A DNA stretch of 64,000 nt from Luteibacter jiangsuensis (GTDB taxonomy: Bacteria > Pseudomonadota > Gammaproteobacteria > Xanthomonadales > Rhodanobacteraceae), in contig NZ_JAAQQR010000001.1 in NCBI RefSeq assembly GCF_011742555.1, forward strand, positions 186,001 through 250,000. The letters are read 5' to 3'. Shown here piece after piece: positions 36,069 through 44,676 of the stretch. The translations under genes were made by a program, and so were the position numbers. Within the stretch, counting starts at the first letter, position 1; each line of letters opens with the position of its first letter. The notes below the pieces were generated by a model. The model did no database searches, was not told the DNA's origin, and was given only the letters and a program-made list of their open reading frames with translations.

Positions 36069-37592
36069 ATGAGCAAGAGAGAACGGGCCTCGAAGCAGAA
36101 CCCGATATACCCTCCGCCCCGATGCCCGGCCGCGGAGGTGCAGGGGGGCATCAACCTGAAAGCCATCTTTCCGTTGCCCGGCGATGGAATCCAGCTTCTC
36201 GTCGTGACACCGGACGAGGCCGTCGAGGGCGATACGGCACTCGTCTACTGGGGCTCGGAGGACAACCTCGTCGGCGTGCTGCCGCTGCATCCGGATGTGG
36301 GACATGCGAATCCCATTACGGTCAACGGTGCGATGGCGCGATTGTTCACTCCGGAAAATACACGGAATCCGGCCGTCGAAGCGTGGTACGTGGTGCAACT
36401 GAGCCAGTTCGGCGACGAGTTCCCATCGCAGCACTTGAGCGTGAACGTGGACTTCCAACCACCCGGCGGCCTGGTGCCTCCGGAACACCAGGCATCGGTC
36501 AATCCCGACCTGGGACGCATCCCCGAACTCGACCTGCCCATCCCACCGGGCCAGCCCCTGACGCTTCACGTGCCGAACTGGGCTTTCCAGGCGGCGGATG
36601 ACCGGCTCTATCTGCGCTGGGGCAGCCATGTCATCGGTCCCATCCAGGGCCAGGTCGGCGCTCCCGTGCCCATCACGGTGCCCTGGGACATCATTTCAGG
36701 CATCGACGGCGGACGTGCCATCGTCGACTACTACATCGTGGATACAGTGGGCAATGATTCGCGTTATTCCCAGGGGCAGCAGGTCATTGACCTGCCAAAA
36801 CCAGACATTCCCGAAACCAATGGCACTCCGTTCCTCGACGGTGGGCTTACCTCGGCACGGCTGATCGTACCCAAGAGCGCGAGCTTGCTGACCGGCGACC
36901 TCGTGGAAGGCTTTTTCGCAGGCAAGTCGGTGGGGTCCAGGCCGGCGACGCCCCAGCAGGACATGGAGTTTCCCATCCCTGGCGCGGAGATCGCCGCCAG
37001 CCAGGGTACTCAGGTCGACGTGCATTACGTGGTGCGGCGCGCTGGTGTCACCTACTCATCGGCGGTCCTGCAGGTTGCCGTGACGCGCCCGACCGCTCCG
37101 GAATGGGACCTCATCTACGACTTCGACAGCGACAGGATTCGTTACGTCAATCCCTATCGGACCATCGTCTTCCCGGAAGCGGGTACGGAGGTGATGAACA
37201 TGCAGTTCGATCCTGCCGTGCCCATCCCAGCGAGTGAACAACTTGGTGTCGAGAAGTATCCATTCCCGGAAACCGAGACGGAGGACTTCATGGGAAACGT
37301 CCTGTATATCGGCGATCCGCAATACGTGAGCCACAATAATACGTTCTTCGTGAGCTTCGCCGAGAACTGGAACGTGGTGCGTTTCGCCGTCACCTCCGTG
37401 CATCGCCAGATCACCATCTCGTTCAAGGACGCCGCTCTGAACATCATAAGTCCCATCTTCAGCATCCCCGATGGAGACCCCATGCGGCAGACCGAGATTC
37501 GCTTCGACGATGGCGGCCGGCGCCGGATCAGGCACGTGGAAATCCGCACGTACGACGTTGTCCGGTTCGACTCCTTCAAATTCAAGCGTTGA
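36069..37592 (+). CDS. Modular beta-domain protein, unknown function (second of a pair)
   Basis: 507 residues from ATG 36069. No signal peptide. The N-terminal ~350 residues contain Ig-like modules resembling those of the preceding protein (VDYYIVDTVGNDSRYSQGQ, VDVHYVVRRAGVTYSSAVLQ). The last ~150 residues (from EWDLIYDFDSD) form a different jelly-roll-like domain ending IRHVEIRTYDVVRFDSFKFK, reminiscent of carbohydrate-binding modules, although no family can be named. The gene is flanked by the internal hairpin upstream and a strong terminator downstream. Shared architecture suggests the pair arose by duplication and acts together. Confidence 0.75.
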   Translation: MSKRERASKQNPIYPPPRCPAAEVQGGINLKAIFPLPGDGIQLLVVTPDEAVEGDTALVYWGSEDNLVGVLPLHPDVGHANPITVNGAMARLFTPENTRNPAVEAWYVVQLSQFGDEFPSQHLSVNVDFQPPGGLVPPEHQASVNPDLGRIPELDLPIPPGQPLTLHVPNWAFQAADDRLYLRWGSHVIGPIQGQVGAPVPITVPWDIISGIDGGRAIVDYYIVDTVGNDSRYSQGQQVIDLPKPDIPETNGTPFLDGGLTSARLIVPKSASLLTGDLVEGFFAGKSVGSRPATPQQDMEFPIPGAEIAASQGTQVDVHYVVRRAGVTYSSAVLQVAVTRPTAPEWDLIYDFDSDRIRYVNPYRTIVFPEAGTEVMNMQFDPAVPIPASEQLGVEKYPFPETETEDFMGNVLYIGDPQYVSHNNTFFVSFAENWNVVRFAVTSVHRQITISFKDAALNIISPIFSIPDGDPMRQTEIRFDDGGRRRIRHVEIRTYDVVRFDSFKFKR

Positions 37593-37640
37593 GCATCGTT
37601 CGCACGACGTCACGCCCGCCGAGTTCCGGCCTGACGGTAT

Positions 37641-37667
37641 AGCGCTCCGAAAGGGGCGCTTTTTTTT
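37641..37667 (+). terminator. Strong rho-independent terminator
   Basis: AGCGCTCC (37641-37648) pairs with GGGGCGCT (37653-37660) through one G-T wobble, closed by a GAAA loop and followed by a run of eight T residues. It cleanly separates the beta-domain gene pair from the megasynthase operon. Confidence 0.93.
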
Positions 37668-38016
37668 GCGCCGCGGCCATGTCGATACCTCGCGGACCGC
37701 ACCCCGAACCGCTGTGGCCGCTTCCGACGATGGAGTCAGGCTCGGCCATTCGCCCACCCCCGGCTAGCGCGCCAGTTGTATATGCCGCTCCCAACCCCGG
37801 GGCTATAAAGATTCCACAGACGCGAAGGGTCAACCGGCCCCGGGGCGTGGCGGGAGATCGCATGAATGCCGAGGGTACGGCGGGGCCGACAGGGGGCACC
37901 AGGGGCAGCGAAGCGGACGGTGGGCGCACACGGAGCGCCCTGCCCATCCGCCCCGCCGACACCTCGACCGTTCGGCCTATGCCATCGCGTTCTCCCAATC
38001 GGTACGGGGCCAGACC
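37668..38016. other. 349-bp leader region of the megasynthase operon
   Basis: Between the terminator and the first NRPS/PKS start there is no clearly conserved gene. An AT-rich patch TTGTATATG (37776-37784) and CTATAAAG (37803-37810) may mark the promoter, but the spacing of these boxes is too wide (about 21 bp) to be convincing. GC-rich runs such as CCCCGG repeat around it. A short coupled frame is listed separately. Confidence 0.45.
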
Positions 38017-38020
38017 ATGA
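37862..38020 (+). CDS. Possible 52-codon leader frame coupled to the megasynthase gene
   Basis: ATG 37862 follows GGGAG by 5 bases, and the frame's TGA overlaps the megasynthase ATG as ATGA. The peptide (MNAEGTAGPTGGTRGSEADG, then Arg/Pro-rich) resembles no family. It uses codons such as AGG, AGA and ACA that nearby genes avoid, so it may be fortuitous. If translated, it would couple translation into the operon. Confidence 0.25.
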   Translation: MNAEGTAGPTGGTRGSEADGGRTRSALPIRPADTSTVRPMPSRSPNRYGARP

Positions 38021-41000
38021 GCGATGCAATGACCGCCGCAGGGCACGACACATCCACCGTCCACGGCCGCTTCCGCGCCGTCGCGAAGGCTTTCGCGGAA
38101 CACGTCGCCCTGGTGTCGGACACGGCTAGCCTGAGCTATGCCGAACTGGACGCGCGCAGCGATCGCGTCGCCGCGAACCTGACAGCCGCGGGCGTGGAGC
38201 CGGGCTGTTATGTGGCGCTGTTGCTGGACCGTTCGGCGGAAGCGGTGATCGCGCTGCTGGGGGTACTCAAGGCGGGCGCGGCATACCTTCCGATCGATAC
38301 GCGCTGGCCCGACGACCGGGTGGCGTTCGCCCTGCGCGACGCCGACGTCGCCGCCGTCGTGACCGACGATGTGCGTGACATGTACGGGAATGACGATGTA
38401 CCGGTGTTCACCCTCGCGGAACTGGAGCGCACAACACCGATGTGGGAAACGCCCTCGGGCGCGAACACCTGCGAAGCGGCACGTCACCGGGCTTCCGGAA
38501 GCGACCTTGCCTACGCGATGTACACCTCCGGTTCCACCGGTACGCCCAAGGGCGTCGAGATCCGCCACGTGTCGATCCTGCGGCTCGTGTTGCGCTCGGA
38601 TTACATCGACTTCAACGCGCCCAACGTACTGCATGCCGCCCCCCTGGGCTTCGACGCGTCCACGTTCGAGATCTTCGCGCCGCTTCTCAACGGCGGAACC
38701 TGTGTCGTGCACGGCGAACGCGTGCCGACGGGCCCCGGCATCGCCCGCACCGTGGCCAAACACGGCGCCGATGTCGCGTGGCTTACCGCCGCGCTGTTCA
38801 ATGCCATCGTGGACGACGACCCGCGCCACCTGGCCGGGTTGCGCGTGGTGATGACGGGCGGCGAGGCGCTGTCGGTGCCGCATGTGCGCAAGGCGTACGC
38901 GGCGCTTCCCGCCACCGCGCTGATCAACGGCTATGGCCCCACCGAATGCACCACGTTCGCGACGACCTATGCGATCCCGCGCAACCTGCCCGACGACCTG
39001 CGGGCCATACCGATCGGGCGCCCCATCGGCGAGACCTCTCTGCATGTGCTCGACAGCGACGGCAACGACGTCGCCGAGGGCGAAACCGGCGAACTTTATA
39101 TCGGCGGCACGGGCGTGGCCCGCGGCTACCTCAACCGGCCTGAGCTCACCGCCGAGCGCTTCGTCGCGGGTGGCACACGCTATCGCACCGGCGACCTGGT
39201 GCATTGGCTGCCCGACGGCGAGCTCGCCTTCGTCGGCCGCGCCGACGGCCAGGTGAAGATCCGTGGCTATCGCGTCGAAACGGGCGAGATCGACATCGCG
39301 CTGCGCGCTCTGCCCGGCGTGACAGCGGCCGCTGTGGTCGCCCGCGAAGACACCCCGGGAGACAAGCGCCTCGTCGCCTATTACGTCGGCGAAGACGACA
39401 CCGTGACGGCGCGGGGGTTACGCGACGCACTGGCTCGTACCCTGCCCGACTACATGCTTCCCGTGGCGTGGGTGCGCATGGAACGCCTGCCCGTGAACGA
39501 CAACGGCAAACTCGATCGCAAGGCGCTGCCGGCACCCGACGCCGCGCGCCCGGAACTCGCGGCGGCCTTTGCCGCGCCACGCGGCGATCTGGAAACGGCA
39601 CTGTGCAACCTCTTCGCCGACGTTCTCGGCGTCGCCCGCGTCGGTCGCGACGACAACTTCTTCGACCTCGGCGGCAGCTCGCTGCTTGCGTCGCGCGTGA
39701 TCGCGCGCGTGCATGACGAGCTGTCGCCCGTCCCGACCCTGGTCGGGTTCTTCGCCGAGCCGACCCCGGCTGCGGTGGGAGCCACGATCGAGGGGCGCGC
39801 CGTCCGTCACGCGCCGGCAGGACGCGTGACGGGCGGCGCGCAGGCGGCAGGGGAACCGGTGGCGATCGTCGCCGTGGCCGGGCGCTTCCCCGGCGCACCC
39901 GACGCCGAGAGCTTCTGGGAGAACCTTTGCGCGGGCCGCGAATCCATACGCTTCTTCGCGCCGGGTGAACTGGATCCGGCCGTGAGCCAGGTCGAACGCG
40001 ACGATCCGGGTTATGTGGCGGCGCGCGGCGTGGTCGACGACGTGGACCAGTTCGACGCCGGATTCTTCGGCATGTCGCCCCGCGAGGCGGAACTGACCGA
40101 TCCGCAGCAGCGCCTGTTCCTCGAGTTGTGCTGGGAGTGCATGGAGCGCGCCGGCTACGTACCCGACGGTCAGTCGGCCCCCGTGGGTGTCTTCGGCGGC
40201 ATGCACAATGCCACGTATTACCAGAAGCACATCAGCGGCCGCCCGGACCTCATCGAAAAGCTCGGTGCCTTCCAGGTGATGCTGGGTAACGAGAAGGACT
40301 ATCTCGCCACCCGCGTGGCGCACAAGCTCAACCTCACGGGCCCGGCGATCAGCCTGAATACCGCATGCTCCACGTCGCTGGTCGCGATCGCCCAGGCCTT
40401 CGATGCCCTGCGCGCGGGCCGCTGTGAGATGGCGCTCGCAGGCGGCTCGTCCATCGCCTGCCCGCCGAACAGCGGATACATCGCGCAGGAAGGATCGATG
40501 TTGTCGCCCGACGGGCATACGCGCACCTTCGACAAGGACGCACAGGGCACGGTGTTCAGCGATGGCGCCGCCGTGGTGCTGCTGAAGCGCCTTTCCGATG
40601 CCCTTCGCGATGGCGATCCGGTGTATGCCGTGATCCGCGGTGCCGCCGTGAACAACGACGGCGCCGTCAAGGCCAGCTTCACCGCGCCCAATGCCGCAGG
40701 GCAGGCAGCGGTGATCGCCATGGCGCTGGACGACGCCGGCATCTCGCCCCGCGACATCTCCTACGTGGAGGCGCACGGTACCGCGACCCCGCTGGGCGAT
40801 CCCATCGAGCTGGAAGGGCTCACGCGCGCCTTCCGCCGCGCCACTGCGGACAAGGGTTTCTGCGCGCTGGGCTCGCTGAAGAGCAACGTGGGCCATCTGG
40901 TGATGGCAGCCGGCGCGGCCAGCGTGATCAAGACGGCGTTCGCACTCAGCGAACGCCGCCTGCCGCCGTCGTTGCACTTCACGTCGGCGAATCCTCGCCT

Positions 41001-44000
41001 GGGCCTGGAAGATTCGCCCTTCGTGGTGAACGACGCGCTGCGCCCATGGCAAACGGCGGGTGGCCCGCTTCGCGCCGGCGTGAGCTCGTTCGGCGTGGGC
41101 GGTACGAATGCCCATGTGGTGCTGGAGGAAGCCCCGGAGCGTTCGCCCTCCGAGCCCGCCAGCGGACCCCAGTTGCTCTTGCTCTCCGCGCGCACGCCGG
41201 CGGCGCTGAGCCACGCGGCCGCGCGGTTGGCCGACCACCTCGCCGCGCATCCGGACGGCAATCTGGCCGACACTGCGTGGACGCTGGCCTGTGGCCGCAA
41301 GGCGTTCGCGCAACGCACGCACCTGGTGGCGCTTTCGACGGGCGACGCGGTGACGAAACTGCGCGACATCGCCGCTGCCGCCATGTGCCGCGCCTGTGCC
41401 GACCCGGCACCCCGTATCGTTTTCCTCTTCCCGGGCCAGGGTTCGCAGTACGCCGGCATGGGACGCGAACTCCACGCGACGGAGCCCGTATTCCGCGCCG
41501 CGCTGGACGAGGTAGCGAACGCTCTGCTCGAGGAACTCGGTTTCGATCTGCGCGACCGCATGTTCGCCGACGATGCGGAGGCCCTGAAGGCCACCTCGCT
41601 TACCCAGCCGGCCACCTTCGCGCTCGAATACGCACTTGCGCGGCTATGGATGAGCCTGGGTGTGGAACCCGTCGCGATGATAGGACACAGCGTCGGCGAG
41701 TTCGTCGCCGCCGCGCTCGCGGGCGTCATGCCGCTGGCCGACGCCGCCCGCCTGGTGGCACGCCGCGGCCGCATGATGCAGGCGCTTCCGGCGGGTGCGA
41801 TGCTTTCCGTTCGCCTGGGCGCCGCCGAGCTGCGAGCGCGGCTCCCGGGTGTCCTTTCCCTCGCGGCCGAGAACGCCCCGAACGCGAGCGTCGTGTCGGG
41901 ACCGGCAGCAGCCGTCGACACCTTCCGCTTGCTGCTGGAGGGGGAAGGCGTGGCATGCCGCCTGCTCCATACCTCGCACGCATTCCACTCCGCCATGATG
42001 GACCCGGTACTCGACGGCTTCCGCTCGGAAGTCGGTGCGGTTGCGCTCTCCGCGCCGCGGGTGCCGATCGTTTCCACCCTTACCGGCCTTCCGCTGACCG
42101 CGGCCGAGGCCACGTCGCCTGACTACTGGACGAGGCACCTGCGGCAGACCGTGCGTTTCTCGCCGGCGCTGTTGCATGCCCTGGACGACGACACGCACGC
42201 GTTCCTCGAGGTCGGGCCGCGTCCGAGCCTTGCCCTGCTCGCACGACAGCATGCGCAGGCACGCGGCCGCACGATCCTGGCTTCGCTGGGCGAAGGCCCC
42301 GCCGATGAGCGCGCCGCATGGCTCGCCGCCGCCGGTGCGCTGTGGTCCGCCGGCGCCACGATCGCCACGCATGCCTTCGATCACCGCGAGCAACGCCGTC
42401 GCGTACGCCTGCCCACCTACCCCTTCGAGCGTAAACGGCACTGGATCGATGCCCGGTTGCCTGCCTCGATCACCCCTATCGCCGCCGCGGCCGCGCTCGC
42501 GCCACCCGCCGCCGCTCCTGCCGTCGTACCGGAGTTCCCCATGCCGATGCCTTCCGCTCCTGCTTCCAGCCACCGTCCGCAGCGCCTCGCCGCCGAACTC
42601 GTCACCCTGTTCGAAGACGTGTCGGGTGCCGATCTCGACGGCGTCGACCCGTCCACCCATTTCGTCGAACTGGGGCTGGACTCGCTTTCGCTGACCCAGG
42701 TGGCCTTGCAGTTGCAGAAGACCTACGCGCTGAAGATCACCTTCCGCGAGCTGATGGACGGCTGCTCGTCGTTCGAGCGCCTCGCGGCACACATCGATCG
42801 CCTGTTGCCGGCTGAAGCCCAGCCGGCGGCGCCCGTGGCCGCGGCAGTTCCCGCGCCGGCCATGGCGGCGGCACCGGCGGCGCAGGCCGTCGGTGGCGGA
42901 CTGGTCCAGGACGTGATCGCGCAGCAGATGCAGATCATGCGGGAACAGTTGGCGTTGCTTGCGGGAGCCGCCGCTTCCGCGCCTTTGCCGGCAGGGGGAA
43001 CCCTTCCCGTTGTGGGAGCCGGCTACGCCGGCGATCCCGCGGCAGCGGGCGGTCTCGCGCAAGCCCCCATCGCCGCTGAAGCGGCTCCCACACATAGCGC
43101 CGCCAACGACGAAGAAGCCGCCCTCGCCCACACCACCTACGACGTGAAGAAGGCTTTCGGCGCCATTGCGCGCATCCACTCCACGAACACGGAACTCAGC
43201 GCGCGGCAGCGCGCGCGGCTGGACGCCTTCATGCGTCGCTACATCGAGCGCAGCAAGGCATCCAAGGCCTATACCGAAGAGCACCGCCCGCACCTCGCCG
43301 ATCCGCGCGTGGTGAACGGTTTCCGCCCGCTGCTCAAGGAGATCGTGTACCAGATCGTGATCGAGCGCTCCAAGGGCTCGAAAGTGTGGGACCTCGACGG
43401 GAACACATACGTGGACGCCCTGAACGGCTTCGGCATGAACCTGTTCGGCTGGCAGCCCGATTTCGTGCTCGACACGGTACGCGCGCAACTGGAAGCAGGT
43501 TACGAAATCGGCCCGCAGCATCCGCTCGCCGGCATCGTGGCAAAACAGGTGTGCGACCTCACGGGTTTCGACCGCGCCGCATTGTGCAATACCGGCTCCG
43601 AAGCGGTCATGGGTTGCGTGCGCGTGGCGCGCACCGTCACCGGCCGCGACACGCTGGTGATCTTCACCGGGTCTTACCACGGCATCTTCGACGAGGTGAT
43701 CGTCCGCGGAACGAAGAAACTGAAATCGGTGCCGGCCGCCCCGGGCATCCTGCGCAACACCGCCGAGAACGTGCTGGTGCTCGACTACGGCACCCCGGAA
43801 TCGCTGGCCATCATTCGCGAGCGCGCCTCGTCCATCGCCGCCGTGCTGGTCGAACCGGTGCAGAGCCGCCGCCCGGACTTCCGGCCGGTGGAGTTCCTGC
43901 AGGAGTTGCGCGCGATCACCGAGGAATCCGGCACCCTGCTCATCTTCGACGAGGTGGTCACCGGCTTCCGCTCGCACCCGCGCGGCGCCCAGGCGATGCT

Positions 44001-44676
44001 CGGCATCGACGCGGACATGGCGTCGTACGGCAAGGTGGTGGGCGGCGGTTTTCCCATCGGCGTGATCGCCGGCAAGCGGCGCTTCATGGACGCGCTCGAC
44101 GGCGGTCACTGGCGCTTCGGCGACGATTCCACGCCGACCGTGGGCGTCACCTATTTCGCCGGTACTTTCGTGCGCCATCCGCTCGCACTGGCGGCCGCGC
44201 ATGCCGTGCTCATGCACCTGAAGGAACAGGGACCCGAGTTGCAGGCCGCGCTGAATGCGAAGGTCACCGCGATGGCCGAGGAGCTGAATGCCTTCTGCGC
44301 CAGCGTGGGGGCACCGGTGCAAATTGTGCACTTCTCGTCGGTGTGGAAGATCGTCTTCAGCGAAGACCATCCGCTGCAGGACCTGTTGTTCGCCATGATG
44401 CGCAGCCGCGGCATCCACATCCTCGACAACTTCCCCTGCTTCTTCACCACGGCGCACAGCGAGGCCGATTTCGCGGCCATCGCCAATGCCTTCCGCGAGT
44501 CCATCCTCGAGATGCAGGAAGCCGACTTCCTGCCGCGCCGCCGCGAACACGCCGCCTTCGACGCCGCCCATCCGCCCATGCCCGGCGCGCGCCTGGGCAA
44601 GGATCCGGACGGCCAGCCGGCGTGGTTCGTTCCCAACCCGGATGCGCCGGGCAAGTACCTGAGGGTTACCGCATGA
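38017..44676 (+). CDS. Hybrid NRPS/PKS: A-PCP-KS-AT-ACP-aminotransferase
   Basis: 2219 residues. The loading adenylation domain (~15-520, TSGSTGTPKG at ~169, GYGPTE) is followed by PCP (GGSSLLA, Ser ~555) and KS (~608-1035; Cys784 in TACSTS, His in EAHGTA and SNVGH). AT (~1130-1430) has GHSVGE and HAFH, the malonyl-type motif. ACP has LGLDSLSL (Ser ~1555), and the class III aminotransferase (~1750-2200) has FDEVVTGFR and the PLP lysine in SYGKVVGGG. There is no ketoreductase, so the beta-ketone should be transaminated directly. Eye-read specificity residues D-A-F-W-M-G-G-T-F resemble valine codes. The KS-AT-ACP-AMT order recalls iturin/mycosubtilin and microcystin synthases. Residues 1666-1692 are encoded by a REP element. 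ATGA overlap with the next gene. Confidence 0.93.
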   Translation: MSDAMTAAGHDTSTVHGRFRAVAKAFAEHVALVSDTASLSYAELDARSDRVAANLTAAGVEPGCYVALLLDRSAEAVIALLGVLKAGAAYLPIDTRWPDDRVAFALRDADVAAVVTDDVRDMYGNDDVPVFTLAELERTTPMWETPSGANTCEAARHRASGSDLAYAMYTSGSTGTPKGVEIRHVSILRLVLRSDYIDFNAPNVLHAAPLGFDASTFEIFAPLLNGGTCVVHGERVPTGPGIARTVAKHGADVAWLTAALFNAIVDDDPRHLAGLRVVMTGGEALSVPHVRKAYAALPATALINGYGPTECTTFATTYAIPRNLPDDLRAIPIGRPIGETSLHVLDSDGNDVAEGETGELYIGGTGVARGYLNRPELTAERFVAGGTRYRTGDLVHWLPDGELAFVGRADGQVKIRGYRVETGEIDIALRALPGVTAAAVVAREDTPGDKRLVAYYVGEDDTVTARGLRDALARTLPDYMLPVAWVRMERLPVNDNGKLDRKALPAPDAARPELAAAFAAPRGDLETALCNLFADVLGVARVGRDDNFFDLGGSSLLASRVIARVHDELSPVPTLVGFFAEPTPAAVGATIEGRAVRHAPAGRVTGGAQAAGEPVAIVAVAGRFPGAPDAESFWENLCAGRESIRFFAPGELDPAVSQVERDDPGYVAARGVVDDVDQFDAGFFGMSPREAELTDPQQRLFLELCWECMERAGYVPDGQSAPVGVFGGMHNATYYQKHISGRPDLIEKLGAFQVMLGNEKDYLATRVAHKLNLTGPAISLNTACSTSLVAIAQAFDALRAGRCEMALAGGSSIACPPNSGYIAQEGSMLSPDGHTRTFDKDAQGTVFSDGAAVVLLKRLSDALRDGDPVYAVIRGAAVNNDGAVKASFTAPNAAGQAAVIAMALDDAGISPRDISYVEAHGTATPLGDPIELEGLTRAFRRATADKGFCALGSLKSNVGHLVMAAGAASVIKTAFALSERRLPPSLHFTSANPRLGLEDSPFVVNDALRPWQTAGGPLRAGVSSFGVGGTNAHVVLEEAPERSPSEPASGPQLLLLSARTPAALSHAAARLADHLAAHPDGNLADTAWTLACGRKAFAQRTHLVALSTGDAVTKLRDIAAAAMCRACADPAPRIVFLFPGQGSQYAGMGRELHATEPVFRAALDEVANALLEELGFDLRDRMFADDAEALKATSLTQPATFALEYALARLWMSLGVEPVAMIGHSVGEFVAAALAGVMPLADAARLVARRGRMMQALPAGAMLSVRLGAAELRARLPGVLSLAAENAPNASVVSGPAAAVDTFRLLLEGEGVACRLLHTSHAFHSAMMDPVLDGFRSEVGAVALSAPRVPIVSTLTGLPLTAAEATSPDYWTRHLRQTVRFSPALLHALDDDTHAFLEVGPRPSLALLARQHAQARGRTILASLGEGPADERAAWLAAAGALWSAGATIATHAFDHREQRRRVRLPTYPFERKRHWIDARLPASITPIAAAAALAPPAAAPAVVPEFPMPMPSAPASSHRPQRLAAELVTLFEDVSGADLDGVDPSTHFVELGLDSLSLTQVALQLQKTYALKITFRELMDGCSSFERLAAHIDRLLPAEAQPAAPVAAAVPAPAMAAAPAAQAVGGGLVQDVIAQQMQIMREQLALLAGAAASAPLPAGGTLPVVGAGYAGDPAAAGGLAQAPIAAEAAPTHSAANDEEAALAHTTYDVKKAFGAIARIHSTNTELSARQRARLDAFMRRYIERSKASKAYTEEHRPHLADPRVVNGFRPLLKEIVYQIVIERSKGSKVWDLDGNTYVDALNGFGMNLFGWQPDFVLDTVRAQLEAGYEIGPQHPLAGIVAKQVCDLTGFDRAALCNTGSEAVMGCVRVARTVTGRDTLVIFTGSYHGIFDEVIVRGTKKLKSVPAAPGILRNTAENVLVLDYGTPESLAIIRERASSIAAVLVEPVQSRRPDFRPVEFLQELRAITEESGTLLIFDEVVTGFRSHPRGAQAMLGIDADMASYGKVVGGGFPIGVIAGKRRFMDALDGGHWRFGDDSTPTVGVTYFAGTFVRHPLALAAAHAVLMHLKEQGPELQAALNAKVTAMAEELNAFCASVGAPVQIVHFSSVWKIVFSEDHPLQDLLFAMMRSRGIHILDNFPCFFTTAHSEADFAAIANAFRESILEMQEADFLPRRREHAAFDAAHPPMPGARLGKDPDGQPAWFVPNPDAPGKYLRVTA
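43012..43091. repeat. REP doublet inside the megasynthase coding sequence
   Basis: The 80-bp element begins GTGGGAGCC and ends GGCTCCCAC, matching the intergenic copy at 19135-19215 in reverse orientation; 35 and 26 terminal bases are identical. It falls in the low-complexity linker between the ACP and the aminotransferase and is translated in frame as an Ala/Gly-rich stretch (VGAGYAGDPAAAGGLAQAPI...). The reading frame stays open. Confidence 0.9.

Noticed and set aside
37776-37810. TTGTAT and TATAAA boxes as the megasynthase promoter
   Set aside because: Spacing of about 21-22 bp is too long for a standard promoter, so I mention it only in the gap description.
43386-44672. Upstream extension of the second NRPS frame
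   Set aside because: This part is a shadow of the aminotransferase; the real start is the ATG at 44673 coupled to the previous stop.
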